DNA from: Larus michahellis
Lineage: Eukaryota; Chordata; Aves; Charadriiformes; Laridae
Length of the DNA: 64,000 bases
Assembly (NCBI RefSeq): GCF_964199755.1
Contig: NC_133918.1
Span: 1,674,001-1,738,000, forward strand
Direction: 5' to 3'
The notes beneath the pieces are model-generated. The model saw nothing but the letters and a program-made list of their open reading frames with translations. It was not told the origin of the DNA and made no database searches. Position numbers and translations under genes: made by a program. The first letter of the stretch is position 1; each line of letters opens with the position of its first letter. Below, one piece after another: positions 37,401 through 47,220 of this stretch.

Positions 37401-40400
37401 CATAGAAGAGATAGACCTGGAGGGCAAATATGTTCAACTTAAGAACAACTCGGAGAAGGTGAGTGTCAGCAGAACTCCTAGAAAACGAGGAGGAGGAGCT
37501 AAATTGAAATGTTCCACAGCCTTTTGGAGCACAAGTGTGTGGAGTCACTTGGAGAGTAGGAGCAACATCTCAAGGTGCAGCGTCCTGCGATAATAAACAC
37601 AGGCATTTGAAGGTTGAACGTTACAGTGTGCTAACATGAGTGTAATGTTTGCAGGAAGAGAACATAGTTTGTGTCCCAGATGTCTAAATGTGTGCTGTTA
37701 CCTTGCTTATGTAAATAGCTTTGCTGACTCCAGCAGAACCTTTTTGTGTGAGATGTGTATCTTTTTAAATTTTGATGAATGACCTTATGGGATTTACACG
37801 TTAGACTATTAGTGGGTATAGAAAAATACTTTCAAGTTAGAATGCAGATGGCTAACAACCATGTAAATAAATTTATATTTGCATTATTTTAATAACAAAG
37901 AGACCTAGAGAAAACTCTGATGCCTGTTTGCTCTGTTTTGCTCACCTTAAATAACCTTATGACTCTTTCCATTAGGATCAGTCTTTGGGTAACTGGAGAC
38001 TGAAAAGACAAATTGGAGATGGAGAAGAAATTGCTTACAAATTTACTCCTAAATATGTCCTCAGAGCTGGGCAGACTGTAACAGTAAGTTACACTTGCAG
38101 TATGTCAACAACGTACTTTGTTGTTGTTGCTGTGGCAGTTGTAAATGTGATGTTTGGTACAGCCGGACTTGGCGTGTGACTCCTGATTTCATGGATCTCA
38201 CTTCAGAGGAGCAGGATTTCGGTTATAAATATACAGAACAGAAATTGACTTTCTATATTAGCACTTCAGTATTTGGGACCATTTCAGGCACAGAGAAAGT
38301 TGAAGAAAAAGGTATTTTGGGGGAGTGGGTCAAGGGCTGTTTGTTTTCAAACACCTTTGCCCAGGGTTGGAACGCTAATCCTGCTCAACACCTTCATGAA
38401 ATAGGAATGTTTCAGAGTATTCATTCAGTAGACTCTAGTTAAGATTAAGACGAGACCTTCTCAGCCTTGACTGTAGTAGAACAGCTGCTTTTCTATAATT
38501 TTGCATTTTATTTTCAGTCTGCAACAGACGTTCTTTCAGAAGAAAAAAAAATGGCTTTCTTTTAATCAGTTCCAGCTATTTCTACTTAAGCATCAATTGC
38601 TCAGATAAATATAAAAGATTAAATAATTACACTACAAGCTGCATTTTATGTCTTGGCTTCATACAGTATTGTCATTGAGACAGTGGTAGGAGGAGAAATT
38701 TGTGTATTTGGTAAAGAATTGATGACTGCAATATTAGATAATTTTTTTTTTATGGCTAGCGTTCCTTTTTGTGGTAAACTGAGGTTATATCTTACTCCAA
38801 GTAGTGGTGTAGGTAAAGGGGTGAAACTGCCATTGGAATTCAGAAACAAAACTGGTATGTAAAGTAGGAGAATGAGGGGGTTCTGTATATTTAAAAATAA
38901 AACGTGTATGAATAGCTAATTACAGAATGTCTTTCTCACTAGATTTGGGGCGCAGATGCAGGCGTATCTCATAGCCCCCCTTCTGTTCTCGTGTGGAAGA
39001 ATCAAGGCAGCTGGGGCACCGGAGGAAACATTCGCACATACCTCGTAAACTCTGAAGGAGAGGTAGGCCATGTCTGTAGAAAACAAGATGTGGTCTGGGT
39101 TATCTCCTTGACTTTAATTTGGGGAGGGCGGGGGGGCGGGGCAGATGACAAAATCCTGATTTTTAAGATCTCTCCCCTATTGTCTTCTAAAAGAAGACAG
39201 TTTATAACGCGGAAATACTTAAATATCTATATGTAACTCTGAGATTTTTTGGAAAACTGCGATCATCGTCCTAATAACATCCATAGACTTTTTTGTCCTA
39301 TTTTAGAAAAACACCCCGCTAGTACAGAATTTGTTGGGAATTTGAGTGCGTATTTTCAGAAGAGACAACGGAAATGAGTACTGCTGGCAATTCAAACCTA
39401 CATTACATAGTACCTACGATACTCTGGGGTGCTGTATAAATATTAATGTAGGAAGAGGGCGGTCCTTTCAATGTTGGAAGCATATCGGAAGCTTTCATTT
39501 GGCACAGGTTCCTGTATATTCTCCATTGTCCTACACCTGCCCTCAACTGATTTCTTAAAACCATCCCTGCAGAAGACTCCTGCAAGGGAGGATCTACTTT
39601 GGCTGTTGTTCATAAATGTGCCATTTTCCTAGTGATCTGGTAGAAATAGGAAAGTGAAGCAGACCACAGTTGTATCAGTTTTCATGCTGCCTTTCTTGCT
39701 GGCAATTCTGTGGAAGCACTTTGTGCAGGAACAGCAGGATGGGCCAAGAGGGCTGGTCGCTTGTACAAATAGAAAGCTAACTGCCTTAGTGTCCAAATAG
39801 AAGTGGTTAAACTGGGTCTGAAAAAAATTCAAATCCACGTCCGTTCCCGTTGTGGTTACCTTTAGTAACCCTGCTCAGAAGTGTATGTTTAGAGTGACTT
39901 TTTCCACAAGTAGAAATTTGCACCTATGATTTCAAGGGTGCAAGTGTGCAGAAGAACTTCGTACTACTAAGAAGTGTTAAAAATAATGTAGTAATAAATG
40001 AAGCTTCTTGGGGTTTTAGAATTCTTTTTAGTGCCTGGTTTGGAAGACCATCCTGATAATTGATATATGCAATTGATATAGAATAGTTGGTAGAAATTAG
40101 GAACATACTTTAATGCTGTGTAATCAGACTGAGAAGCTTTCTCACATTACGATATGTCTCAGATGGCTCGTAGCTGGGTCTGCCGTGGCCTTGTATAAAA
40201 TTGACTAACGACCACCTGAAACATGGCTGCTGCTTCTCAGATCCCTAGGCAATGAAAGAAACTTCCTGAAGCTCAATTGCATTACCGTGCCTTTTAGTGG
40301 ATAGAAATGGGAATGTTGTTGTGGTTTGCAGGATATTACCGGTATTTGCTTGCATAGCTAATGTTACATCTAGGGCAAGGTGCTTTAAACCATCCAAAAC

Positions 40401-41872
40401 TTAATCAGGGGCATTATATTGATGGTATAGCAAAAACTTAAGAGACAGAGTACTGACCATCTCCTTATCTCTCTCACTTTGTGTAGGAAGTTGCAGTGAG
40501 AAATGTTACTAAATCAGTAGTTGTGCGAGAGAATGAAGAGGAAGAGGATGAAGCAGAGTTCGGAGAAGACGACCTTTTCAACCAACAGGTAATAAAATGC
40601 AGACCAGATGTTTAACTTGTGCCTTTTTGGTTGGATTAATCAGGCATAAGATTTAGGGGGAGTCCCTTCAACTTTTGCCAGCTCTGAGCTTCCTGGTCCA
40701 TTTTTCCAATGGATGCTTGCAGAGGACGATCTCGGAATGGCTTGCAACCCTGCAGCGTTACTACAATGCGCAGAGGGCGTGATGTGAGCAATTTTTCCAG
40801 GAATTGCTGCTCGAATCAGTAACGGTACAGCTCAAGCAGTGGCTAATGTCAGGTCAGGATGCCAGGGTATCTGTGGAAGGCATGCAACAGAGCACAGATT
40901 TACAGCGTTGCAATGACATAGACTCTTTTTAGGGTTAGTAAGATTAGTTCCAGCAGTCAGTGTTCGTCCCGTTCCAGTATTTGCTCCTCTATAAAAAAAG
41001 AGTCGGTGGTATTCTTGCTGTAAGCATAATATAACCATTGGGAAATATAACTACTAAAAAGCAGGAAAAGGGGAGGGCTTCTGCTGCTGCAGGCTTCAGC
41101 TTATGGTGTGTTTTGTGATAGTATATACCTGCTACCTCTGAAATAAATTTGGTTTTTCTTAATAACACCACCTATATGTTTTCATAACCCTTAGTTAAGT
41201 ACTGGGAAATAACTGACCAGCAGTCGGTAGAGTGAAAAGGAGAAAGATACTCCATACAAGTGATATCAGAAAATACTTTAAATTTATTTCAAACTCGAGT
41301 GATTTGTTCTCCCGGTCAGTGGCCAATAGTAGCTCTTTTTCACAAAGATTCATTCTGCGCAGGTTTGAAGTTGAGTTATGAAAGCTTTTTTGGTCTCCAG
41401 GAGATTGAGCAGTGTATTTGTAGTATAAAGCAGCTGAAACAGAAACTTTTTTTTTTTTACCAAAAGCAGCAGCTAACGCAGCATAGATCTCTCTCCAATG
41501 GAAACATCATTTGAAATAAAGGAAGGCGCTTCCTGTTCTAAAGCTAATGGCATCGTGATTTTCAGTTGTCATCTGTGTTGATGTTGGAAGTGTGGGGATT
41601 TACCAATCAGCCCCCTGTAGAAAACCGCAACCAGAGCAGCAGTGTCTTAATCCTGGCAGCAGGCTGTAACACGGGCTGTGCATTCTCTGCAGCTGTGATG
41701 CTCCCTGAATACAACCAAACTACAAAAAAAAAAAAAAATGCTTTTGACAACTGAGATGATAACCAGAGTCCAGGCTTACAATATGAAAAGCTGGTAAGAA
41801 CTGAGTTCAACTATGTCTGTCTTATTTTAGGGGGATCCCAGAACAACCTCTAGAGGATGCGCAGTGATGTGA
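13252..41872 (+). CDS. LMNB2: Lamin B2, 12 coding exons (gene-level entry)
   Basis: Joined exons: 13252-13452, 26586-26722, 31288-31444, 32055-32180, 34558-34728, 36030-36155, 36337-36557, 37167-37458, 37976-38083, 38943-39062, 40487-40588 and 41831-41872. They total 1,803 nt, or 600 codons plus stop. The product is a type V intermediate-filament protein of the nuclear lamina. Its architecture is a short head with a CDK-type LSPTR site (Ser16), a coiled-coil rod to about residue 380 ending [17 protein letters not shown], a second SP site (KLSPSP), a basic NLS (RGKRKR, about 412-417), an Ig-like lamin tail domain (about 450-565), an acidic stretch and a C-terminal CAVM CaaX box for farnesylation. 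Exon sizes 157, 126, 171, 126, 221, 108 and 120 match the lamin family pattern. The start is ATG 13252, in a CpG island; an in-frame upstream TTG is not used. Confidence 0.97.
14705..14723 (+). repeat. C19 homopolymer
   Basis: Nineteen consecutive C residues in LMNB2 intron 1. Such runs are prone to length polymorphism and sequencing error. Confidence 0.9.
15607..15644 (+). repeat. Exact 19-bp tandem duplication
   Basis: The unit ctttcactttcagaatcaa occurs twice back to back at 15,607-15,625 and 15,626-15,644 with no mismatch. Each copy contains a TTTCAG acceptor-like word. There is no evidence that it is used. Confidence 0.9.
18660..20100 (+). mobile_element. Degraded CR1 LINE, endonuclease to start of RT
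   Basis: Plus-strand translations give broken CR1 ORF2 pieces in order. One resembles the post-endonuclease linker ([20 protein letters not shown]), matching the equivalent region of the copy at 28.1-29.0 kb. Another, near 20,000-20,098, matches the RT entry (a [20 protein letters not shown]-like run, then PINLTSIPG). Many stops and shifts show an old, dead copy. The left edge is uncertain. Confidence 0.65.
20101..21816. other. Sequence between two CR1 blocks
   Basis: About 1.7 kb of AT-rich DNA with T-runs near 20,351 and 20,848. It lies between an upstream CR1 block that ends early in RT and a downstream block that resumes in mid-RT on the same strand. It could be a later insertion into one CR1 copy. 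I recognise no element family or gene in it. Confidence 0.4.
21817..23027 (+). mobile_element. CR1 LINE fragment: RT core to 3' end
   Basis: Contains the CR1 reverse-transcriptase core, readable in the plus frame at 21,958-22,410, with [23 protein letters not shown] and the catalytic FADDTKLSG box. The C-terminal tail follows, and the 3' tip TGTATGATTCTATAAG ends near 23,027. A TGA at 21,922-21,924 interrupts the frame at the position of the usual DFSKAFD motif, and later frameshifts are present, so the copy is inactive. Confidence 0.92.
26586..26722 (+). CDS. LMNB2: LMNB2 coding exon 2
   Basis: Residues 68-112 plus two bases of codon 113. Acceptor CTTAG, donor AG/GTAAGG. It encodes the start of coil 1B ([19 protein letters not shown], then [17 protein letters not shown]). 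It ends in phase 2, and AG joins C of the next exon to give Ser ([11 protein letters not shown]). Confidence 0.96.
26723..31287 (+). other. LMNB2: LMNB2 intron 2 (4.6 kb)
   Basis: Contains a minus-strand CR1 endonuclease fragment (about 28,095-29,060). Sequence just beyond it (29,060-29,380) might be more upstream CR1 but is too degraded to call. No exon or RNA gene was seen in the rest. Confidence 0.8.
28095..29060 (-). mobile_element. CR1 LINE fragment: apurinic endonuclease domain
   Basis: Minus-strand frames at 28,109-29,039 encode an exonuclease-endonuclease-phosphatase type LINE endonuclease. [34 protein letters not shown] and a late SDRTLVEF are visible. The following region ([20 protein letters not shown]) is the linker toward RT. 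It lacks RT and a 3' tip and is frame-shifted, so it is an internal fragment. Confidence 0.9.
31288..31444 (+). CDS. LMNB2: LMNB2 coding exon 3
   Basis: Residues 113-165, 157 nt, the same size as the equivalent LMNA exon. Acceptor TTTCAG, donor AAG/GTATGT. It encodes mid coil 1[21 protein letters not shown], then an [20 protein letters not shown] segment, ending RAQLAK in phase 0. Confidence 0.96.
32055..32180 (+). CDS. LMNB2: LMNB2 coding exon 4
   Basis: Residues 166-207, 126 nt. Acceptor ACTAG, donor GAG/GTATCA. It encodes [20 protein letters not shown], then [20 protein letters not shown], the conserved end of coil 1B. Phase 0 on both sides. Confidence 0.96.
32181..34557 (+). other. LMNB2: LMNB2 intron 4 (2.4 kb)
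   Basis: Open frames occur on both strands (for example 32,339-32,866) but their products look random and lack splice logic. No repeat element or RNA gene was recognised. Confidence 0.75.
34558..34728 (+). CDS. LMNB2: LMNB2 coding exon 5
   Basis: Residues 208-264, 171 nt as in other lamins. Acceptor TGTAG, donor AAG/GTAACT. It encodes the L12 linker and start of coil 2: [20 protein letters not shown], then [20 protein letters not shown], ending LEQTYQAK. Confidence 0.96.
34729..36029 (+). other. LMNB2: LMNB2 intron 5 (1.3 kb)
   Basis: Contains a minus-strand CR1 3' fragment (35,476-35,866), ending about 160 bp before the next acceptor. No other feature was seen. Confidence 0.8.
35476..35866 (-). 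mobile_element. CR1 LINE fragment, 3' end
   Basis: The plus strand begins AATCATAGAATAGTTTGGGT and carries the reverse-complement CR1 tail. The minus frame reads [20 protein letters not shown], then [12 protein letters not shown], the conserved CR1 C-terminus. It is 5'-truncated and in antisense orientation to LMNB2. Confidence 0.92.
36030..36155 (+). CDS. LMNB2: LMNB2 coding exon 6
   Basis: Residues 265-306, 126 nt. Acceptor TTCCAG, donor CAG/GTAAAG. It encodes coil 2 sequence: [20 protein letters not shown], then [20 protein letters not shown]. Phase 0 on both sides. Confidence 0.96.
36337..36557 (+). CDS. LMNB2: LMNB2 coding exon 7
   Basis: Residues 307-379 plus two bases of codon 380, 221 nt, the family size. 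Acceptor CCTAG, donor AG/GTATGT. It encodes the end of coil 2 and the helix-termination consensus ([19 protein letters not shown]) needed for lamin head-to-tail assembly. Confidence 0.96.
36558..37166 (+). other. LMNB2: LMNB2 intron 7
   Basis: About 0.6 kb with no recognised repeat or RNA gene. The acceptor at its end is TTAAG, less common than CAG or TAG but supported by the reading frame. Confidence 0.75.
37167..37458 (+). CDS. LMNB2: LMNB2 coding exon 8
   Basis: Residues 380-477, 292 nt. The first base completes Arg380. It encodes the post-rod SP site ([17 protein letters not shown]), a polyserine run, the [11 protein letters not shown], a Gly/Ser-rich spacer and the first strand of the lamin tail domain ([20 protein letters not shown]). 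It ends EK in phase 0 with donor GTGAGT. The upstream acceptor is TTAAG/G. Confidence 0.95.
37459..37975 (+). other. LMNB2: LMNB2 intron 8
   Basis: About 0.5 kb. No feature was recognised apart from splice sites. Confidence 0.75.
37976..38083 (+). CDS. LMNB2: LMNB2 coding exon 9
   Basis: Residues 478-513, 108 nt. Acceptor ATTAG, donor ACA/GTAAGT. It is part of the Ig-like lamin tail fold: [20 protein letters not shown], then [16 protein letters not shown], a highly conserved strand pair. Confidence 0.96.
38084..38942 (+). other. LMNB2: LMNB2 intron 9
   Basis: About 0.86 kb of AT-rich intron. Frames running out of exon 9 into it (to 38,179) are read-through, not coding. Confidence 0.75.
38943..39062 (+). 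CDS. LMNB2: LMNB2 coding exon 10
   Basis: Residues 514-553, 120 nt. Acceptor CACTAG, donor GAG/GTAGGC. It encodes [20 protein letters not shown], then [20 protein letters not shown], with the conserved W-x-G-T-G motif of the lamin tail domain. Confidence 0.96.
39063..40486 (+). other. LMNB2: LMNB2 intron 10 (1.4 kb)
   Basis: No repeat element, exon or RNA gene was recognised. Confidence 0.7.
40487..40588 (+). CDS. LMNB2: LMNB2 coding exon 11
   Basis: Residues 554-587, 102 nt. Acceptor GTGTAG, donor CAG/GTAATA. It encodes [20 protein letters not shown] and an acidic run ending DDLFNQQ, typical of B-type lamin tails. Confidence 0.96.
40589..41830 (+). other. LMNB2: LMNB2 intron 11 (1.2 kb)
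   Basis: No feature was recognised apart from A- and T-runs (for example near 41,446 and 41,725). Confidence 0.7.
41831..41872 (+). CDS. LMNB2: LMNB2 coding exon 12 with CaaX box
   Basis: Residues 588-600 and the stop codon. Acceptor TTTAG. It encodes [13 protein letters not shown]. The final CAVM is a CaaX motif for farnesylation and carboxymethylation, which anchor B-type lamins to the inner nuclear membrane. The human protein ends CYVM, so the motif is conserved in type. Confidence 0.96.
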   Translation, partial: GDPRTTSRGCAVM

Positions 41873-42254
41873 AGAATGAAAAAAGAAGCTCTTACTTGCT
41901 TTTTTGTTCCATTTACTTCCTTTTACTTTTGCTATTTTTTTCCCTTCAGAGCCACTGAAAACTATTTTTATATGCATCATCTGATTTCTTTGAAGTTTAC
42001 TCCTTGGTACATTTTGATAAAAAAAAATTCAAAAAAAAAAAACCCTTTACGGAACACAACTGCCAGAATTTTTAATAGATTTCTTTATTTTTCCCGCTTT
42101 GTTTAAACACTATATTGGGATACAACATTTTTCCCCATACAGAGTTTAAAGTCTTATGTACAAACCTGCAGCAGAAAAGAAGTTTTTAGCTAACGTGGGG
42201 TGAGAGTCCTTGAGTGTATGGTAAATCTATAATGGCACGGGTGACCAGGATAAC

Positions 42255-42255
<1 letters not shown>

Positions 42256-42287
<32 letters not shown>

Positions 42288-42288
42288 G
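42256..42288 (+). repeat. A24-G9 homopolymer junction
   Basis: Twenty-four A directly followed by nine G inside the putative LMNB2 3' UTR. It is likely unstable in length and may be an assembly or read-error hot spot. Confidence 0.9.
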
Positions 42289-44883
42289 CATCTGTGGGGC
42301 CGCAGAAGAGATTCACAGTGGTGTTTCCTCCATACTTTAAGAAATGGTAGTATCTTGCCTGGTATCCTCAGCAGTGCCCAGCTTAGGAAAATTAGACCCC
42401 AAGCTCATTAAAAATGCTGCTTCACCAATGGAAGTAACAAAGGGAAGTTGCATTTCGGCCGTTCTCGGCTCAGGACGGCAGCATCTTGCCCTGCTGCGGG
42501 GTTTCACAGCCTAGTGGTAAAAACATCTGTGGCTGTCAACACCTTAGCGTTGGATTATTATTTCAGAAGATGGAGAATGAGGGGTTCTGCTTACTGAATA
42601 CAGACACCAGCTTAAGGTATGGAAGCGTGAAAACCAGAGTTTTATTTTCAGGGGAGTTTGACATTGTCACCGATGAGACCTTGTTACATCGTGGACGCAA
42701 GTTCTGATGCACAGTGTTTATGATGTTAAGCATCGCGGTTTAATGCTTTTGACATATTAAGCATTAAACAGAATGGTTAAGATTTTAGATGTTAAAAAGG
42801 GATTTTTAAAGGTTATCCTGTGTAAATGTTGGCTCTTTTAATCAGAGCTAGATGCAGCCTGTTCATACTTCTCTTATATTCAAAGGGGCTTTGTCAGATA
42901 ACTTAAGGAGCGGTATTTGCAAAATAGTACAGAAATAGTTTAATGACTTCTTGAAAGGAACTGCTGCTGTAGGACATAAGCATTGCTTTGCAGCGTTCAA
43001 GTGCTTGAAGTCAAGTCTAACAGCGAGTGAAGGGAGAATAATGCTTTTTATTACAAAAATGCTTTTATGAGTAGCCGGCGATTTTTATTTCGGTATGACG
43101 CATTTTGTATCTGACAGTGTCCCTTTAGCTTTAGGTTTCTTCTGCTGCGTTTCTGTGGAAGTAACTCTGACTCCCATAAGGGTTAGTGTTCATAGAGCAG
43201 TGCATCTTTAAGCACTAGGAAAAATACTTGACTGCTCCAAAGAATGTATTGGCTACTGTACAAGCAAAAGTTGGGGTTTTTCCACTAGTTATTAGTTTGA
43301 ATACAAAATTTAGATACCATTTGACGCCAGCATAGAATCCTGTTTTTACCTGCACTCTTGAACTCTGACCTTGTCATTCGAATAGTTTAGACTCATCAAA
43401 CGGGCTACAAGGTTTGGATGTTTTCGGTGGCTTTTGGACATTATGTTCTCTGAACAGTATTGTGACTGACAGATATAACCTAGAGTGTCAGTTTAGTGGC
43501 TTTGACTGATGGCTTTGTAACGCAAGCAGGGTGGGAACAAAGGGGTTTTTTTAAGCTTCCGGATTTATTTTGCCATTTGAAAATAAATCAAAGATGCTAC
43601 TTTTCTCTCTTTGAGTGGGATGACTGAATTACTGAAGTTAAACTAATAGAAATGTAGAATTATGTTTTAATCTGTTATTAGCAGATCCATTACAAAAAAA
43701 CAGTATGAAGATTTGGCTGTTTGGGCTAATGGGATAACTTTGTTGATGTACTTGTCCATTTTTCTAATGTAGTTTTCCCACTCTGCTTGAATAGAAGGTT
43801 AAATATGTAGTAAACCATGTCTATCTCTCTGTAAAATGTATCTTGTGAAATTATGTTTCTCAGACATACTGTTATCAATTACCTCTTCTAAATTTGTTAT
43901 GCAAACGAATGCAATCAATGTAAAAGCATTTTTGCAATGCACCTTCCAACCACTGGACCGAATTTCCCTTTCTGACCCACAGCTTCTATAATATATTTAG
44001 ATAATGTTTGAGGGCTTTTTACTTTTTTTTTTTCCTAAAGGTCTGTGTTTTTTTTTTCCACACTGGCCAGTTTTCAGATTGCTTATTCTTCTTTAAGGTT
44101 GTCCTGTAAATTCAAGATTGTTCTGTGATCTTAAATACTAAAGCAATGAGTGTGTAGTTCATTTACATTTTTTCTGTATTTTTCTGTATTTACATTTTTC
44201 TGTTTTGTTTTTTTTTTTTTTCCTGCAAAGAATGGGCTAGGAAAGGCAGCTTGAACAAAGAGAACCTCTTGCTACCTGAGCCATTGTTTTCTTAACAGCT
44301 ACTGTATGGGGAACGTGTCGTCTTGTAGCTTTACGGACTGGTGCTTGCAGACTTTTTTTGTGATGAGCACCGGTGCCCTTCAGTAACAGTCTGCAGAATT
44401 TGTCCTTTAGATTTGTAACCGTGTCCTTTAACTTTGGAAACAGTTTAGTTTCTTCTTCAGTACCATGTTTTAGGTGTTATACACGTGTTCATGTAAAGTA
44501 GTGACTGACACTGTGGGAAAAGCCGAATGCCAGCAGTCTCAACGTGGGTGATTCAGTCACCACAGGGCTATCTAAAAGGCTACTAAAAACATGAGAAATA
44601 ATTCCTAGCTGTAAATTACAAGACACAGGGAAAACTACTGTATTCCATGTACTTTCTTGCGTGTGTGCGCACGTCTTCTCTAAACGCCATCCTTTCCTCT
44701 TGCTTTTGATGCTGAGCTTCGGTATAACGGCACCGTCCCTTTAAAGCTCGTGCTCCATACCGGAATGTTTTTTGGCTTTACCAAACCAAAAAGCATTGTT
44801 TCTTTTTTTTTTTTTTTTTTTTAGGTCATTCATGGATTTATTCCCCCCATCCCCCTGCCAGGATAATTAAAGCTTTTTGGTCA

Positions 44884-44889
44884 AATAAA
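44884..44889 (+). terminator. LMNB2: Possible proximal LMNB2 poly(A) signal
   Basis: AATAAA in TCAAATAAAATATAG, followed by GTGTCG and a T/C-rich stretch. It would give a 3' UTR of about 3.0 kb. Use is uncertain. Confidence 0.45.
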
Positions 44890-47196
44890 ATATAGTGTCG
44901 TCTTGCCCTCTCTTCCTCTTTGATCCTGTATGTGAACCGCTCCTGAAGAACTATGGAGGGTAGTCAGCATCTCTGCTCCAGTGTCTGATATCAGGTGTGG
45001 AGCTTGAAGTAGAAATAGATTTGACTTGTCAAGAGAAAAATTATTTTAAGGCTTTTCTGATAAGGGAAATTAACCAGTATAGCTTTTATCAAGAGTAGCT
45101 ACTCGATAGGGATGTTCTTATTCCAGAAAAATAAGTGCACAACTTTTATTCTGGATGAAATAGTAAAAAAGATGCATAAATGATTCTCACTTGTTAAGAG
45201 GGGGAAGGAATAACAGAATTCCTGCAGCAGAATAGTTAAGCCAATATCTTCATTGTGTAGGGCATAACAGAATATCATATGAAATATGATAAATGCATAC
45301 TGCCTGCTCCTAAGTTTGTACCGGGTGAAAATGTTTGTGTCAGAACAAGTCCATCCATCTGCAGAACCGTCGAGCGTGGTGTCCTGCGGAGCGCGATACG
45401 GTCCCAGTGAGCCTCTGATGTTTCATGCCGCTTCCAGCTCCCTCGCTTCCGCGTTTGTGACTTCAGCTGTTGTGTTGCAGTGACTTATTCCAAGTCCTCG
45501 AGCGGCCGTCATTCCTCTGTTGCTGCACAGCTTTATTTCCCAGTGCGTCTACTTAGGCTAGTTCGGGACGCTGGGTTCGCCCTGAAAAAAAAAACCACAG
45601 TAGTTTACACTGATGCATTGATCACTTGTCTTCAGCACTGTTTTGCTGTTAGATAGGCGTTGGCTGGCACAGTTTGGTTTTTGTAGCAGGAACCAAAAGT
45701 CTCAGGAAGAAAATAAAACACCTGCTTCCCATGACCTGTGATGTAAAAGCCAGACGAGGCCGTCTGCAGCTCGCATTAGTCAGGAAAATTGTATCGCAGC
45801 GTGAAGCAGACCGTACTGTGAAAGGAGGTGACTTCGCGTGCGTGTTTATCCTTGAGCAACGGGACACCTCATGTTCAGTTCAGGGATCTTACTGGTTTTT
45901 ATACACCCTTCTTTCTTCTTTTTTAATGCTCATCCTGTATAAAGGCCCTTTAACTGCAGCCTGAGGAGGGGTTGGTTAGAAGAGGCTTGTAGAAATCCTC
46001 TCCACACCCCAGAATATTTGAGAATCTGTTTCTTTTGTGTGCGTCAAAGGTTTTGATGCTGTATGAAAACATGCATGCCGGGTGCTTTATATCTCTTGTA
46101 GCCACTTCTCTCACTTCTTAAGTGTTAAGCCATTCTGTCTCTTTCTGTACCTTCTTTTGAAAGTCTTGTCTTTAAACAAAAGCATATCTATATTAAATAC
46201 TGGATTTTATTGCCACTGTTGGGTCCAAACCCTGTGCAAGCAGGAAACAAAACCTTGTTGTGAACCAGTGAGTGGAAGGTGAGATGGTGATTGCATTTTT
46301 CAAAGCATTGTTTTAGCGGAACGTCAAGACAAATTATATTGGAGAGTTTCTTTTCTCACTTAAAATAGCCTGGGAAACAGAATTTTTATTTGCCCTTCAA
46401 ATGCTTAGCTTTAAACCAGTTTAAAATAATTTAAAAGTGTTTTTTTTATACAAGACCATATTTACATGCAGTTATTATTTGTAAACATAATGCCTTTCTT
46501 GAAATGCTAAGGTCTAGAGAGCGAAAAGGATGCTTAATATTGAAAGACTCCATTCAGAATAGCACGAACAGTGAACTGACGTGGAGTTCAGGAAAAGAAC
46601 GTGGTTTATTGAACTTCCAAATTTTCTAGGTAGCTTTTTAACGAAGTGACAACTCCGTCTTGAATAAGGTAGATATTGTGTATTCCAGCTACCCAGATCA
46701 TCATTACACTAAAATTACAAGCAATAAGCTATCTGGAGTAAGTTAAGCCAAAACGCTTTCCATTGGGGCACAATAATACCTTCTCAGTTGAACTCTATTT
46801 TCAGAACAGTGATGCCTTGTGACTTGAATTGTGTTGGTTGGTTTTTGTTTTTTTTTTTTTTTTTTTTACTTTTTTCACACCATCTTTATTTAGATAGCTC
46901 TGGTTTTAGGGCAGGGGTCAGTTTAACTGACCACCTCTGGTTCAGCTGCTGCAGATGGGTCTTTGGAAGGTTCAAGTTTTTAAAATAGGAATTGTGAAAA
47001 AGGTTGCAAATTGAAATAAAAAGACAAAATGATGAAAATGTTCACATGGAACTTAGGAAAACTACATAATGATCTAGACTTTATCATTTCAAAGTGTTTT
47101 TTTTTCTTTTTAGAATATGCATGCCAAATGTCTTGTCTTTTTCAATGATTTGTAATATACATTTTATGACTGGAAACTTTTTGTACAACACACTCA

Positions 47197-47202
47197 AATA
47201 AA
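47197..47202 (+). terminator. LMNB2: Distal LMNB2 poly(A) signal
   Basis: AATAAA in CACTCAAATAAATG, followed closely by TGTTTTGCATTTTATTTG, a good downstream GU/U-rich element. It is the last signal before the intergenic spacer and TIMM13. Confidence 0.6.
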
Positions 47203-47220
47203 TGTTTTGCATTTTATTTG

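Larger units (their letters stand above)
41873..47220 (+). other. LMNB2: LMNB2 3' UTR (probable, up to 5.3 kb)
   Basis: An AT-rich stretch with no gene of its own and several AATAAA hexamers at 43,582, 44,884, 47,015 and 47,197. The last is followed by T/GT-rich sequence, and I take it as the distal end. An A24 run directly followed by G9 (42,256-42,288) and T-runs near 44,211, 44,803 and 46,848 are present. The real length and the use of proximal sites cannot be decided from sequence alone. Confidence 0.6.
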
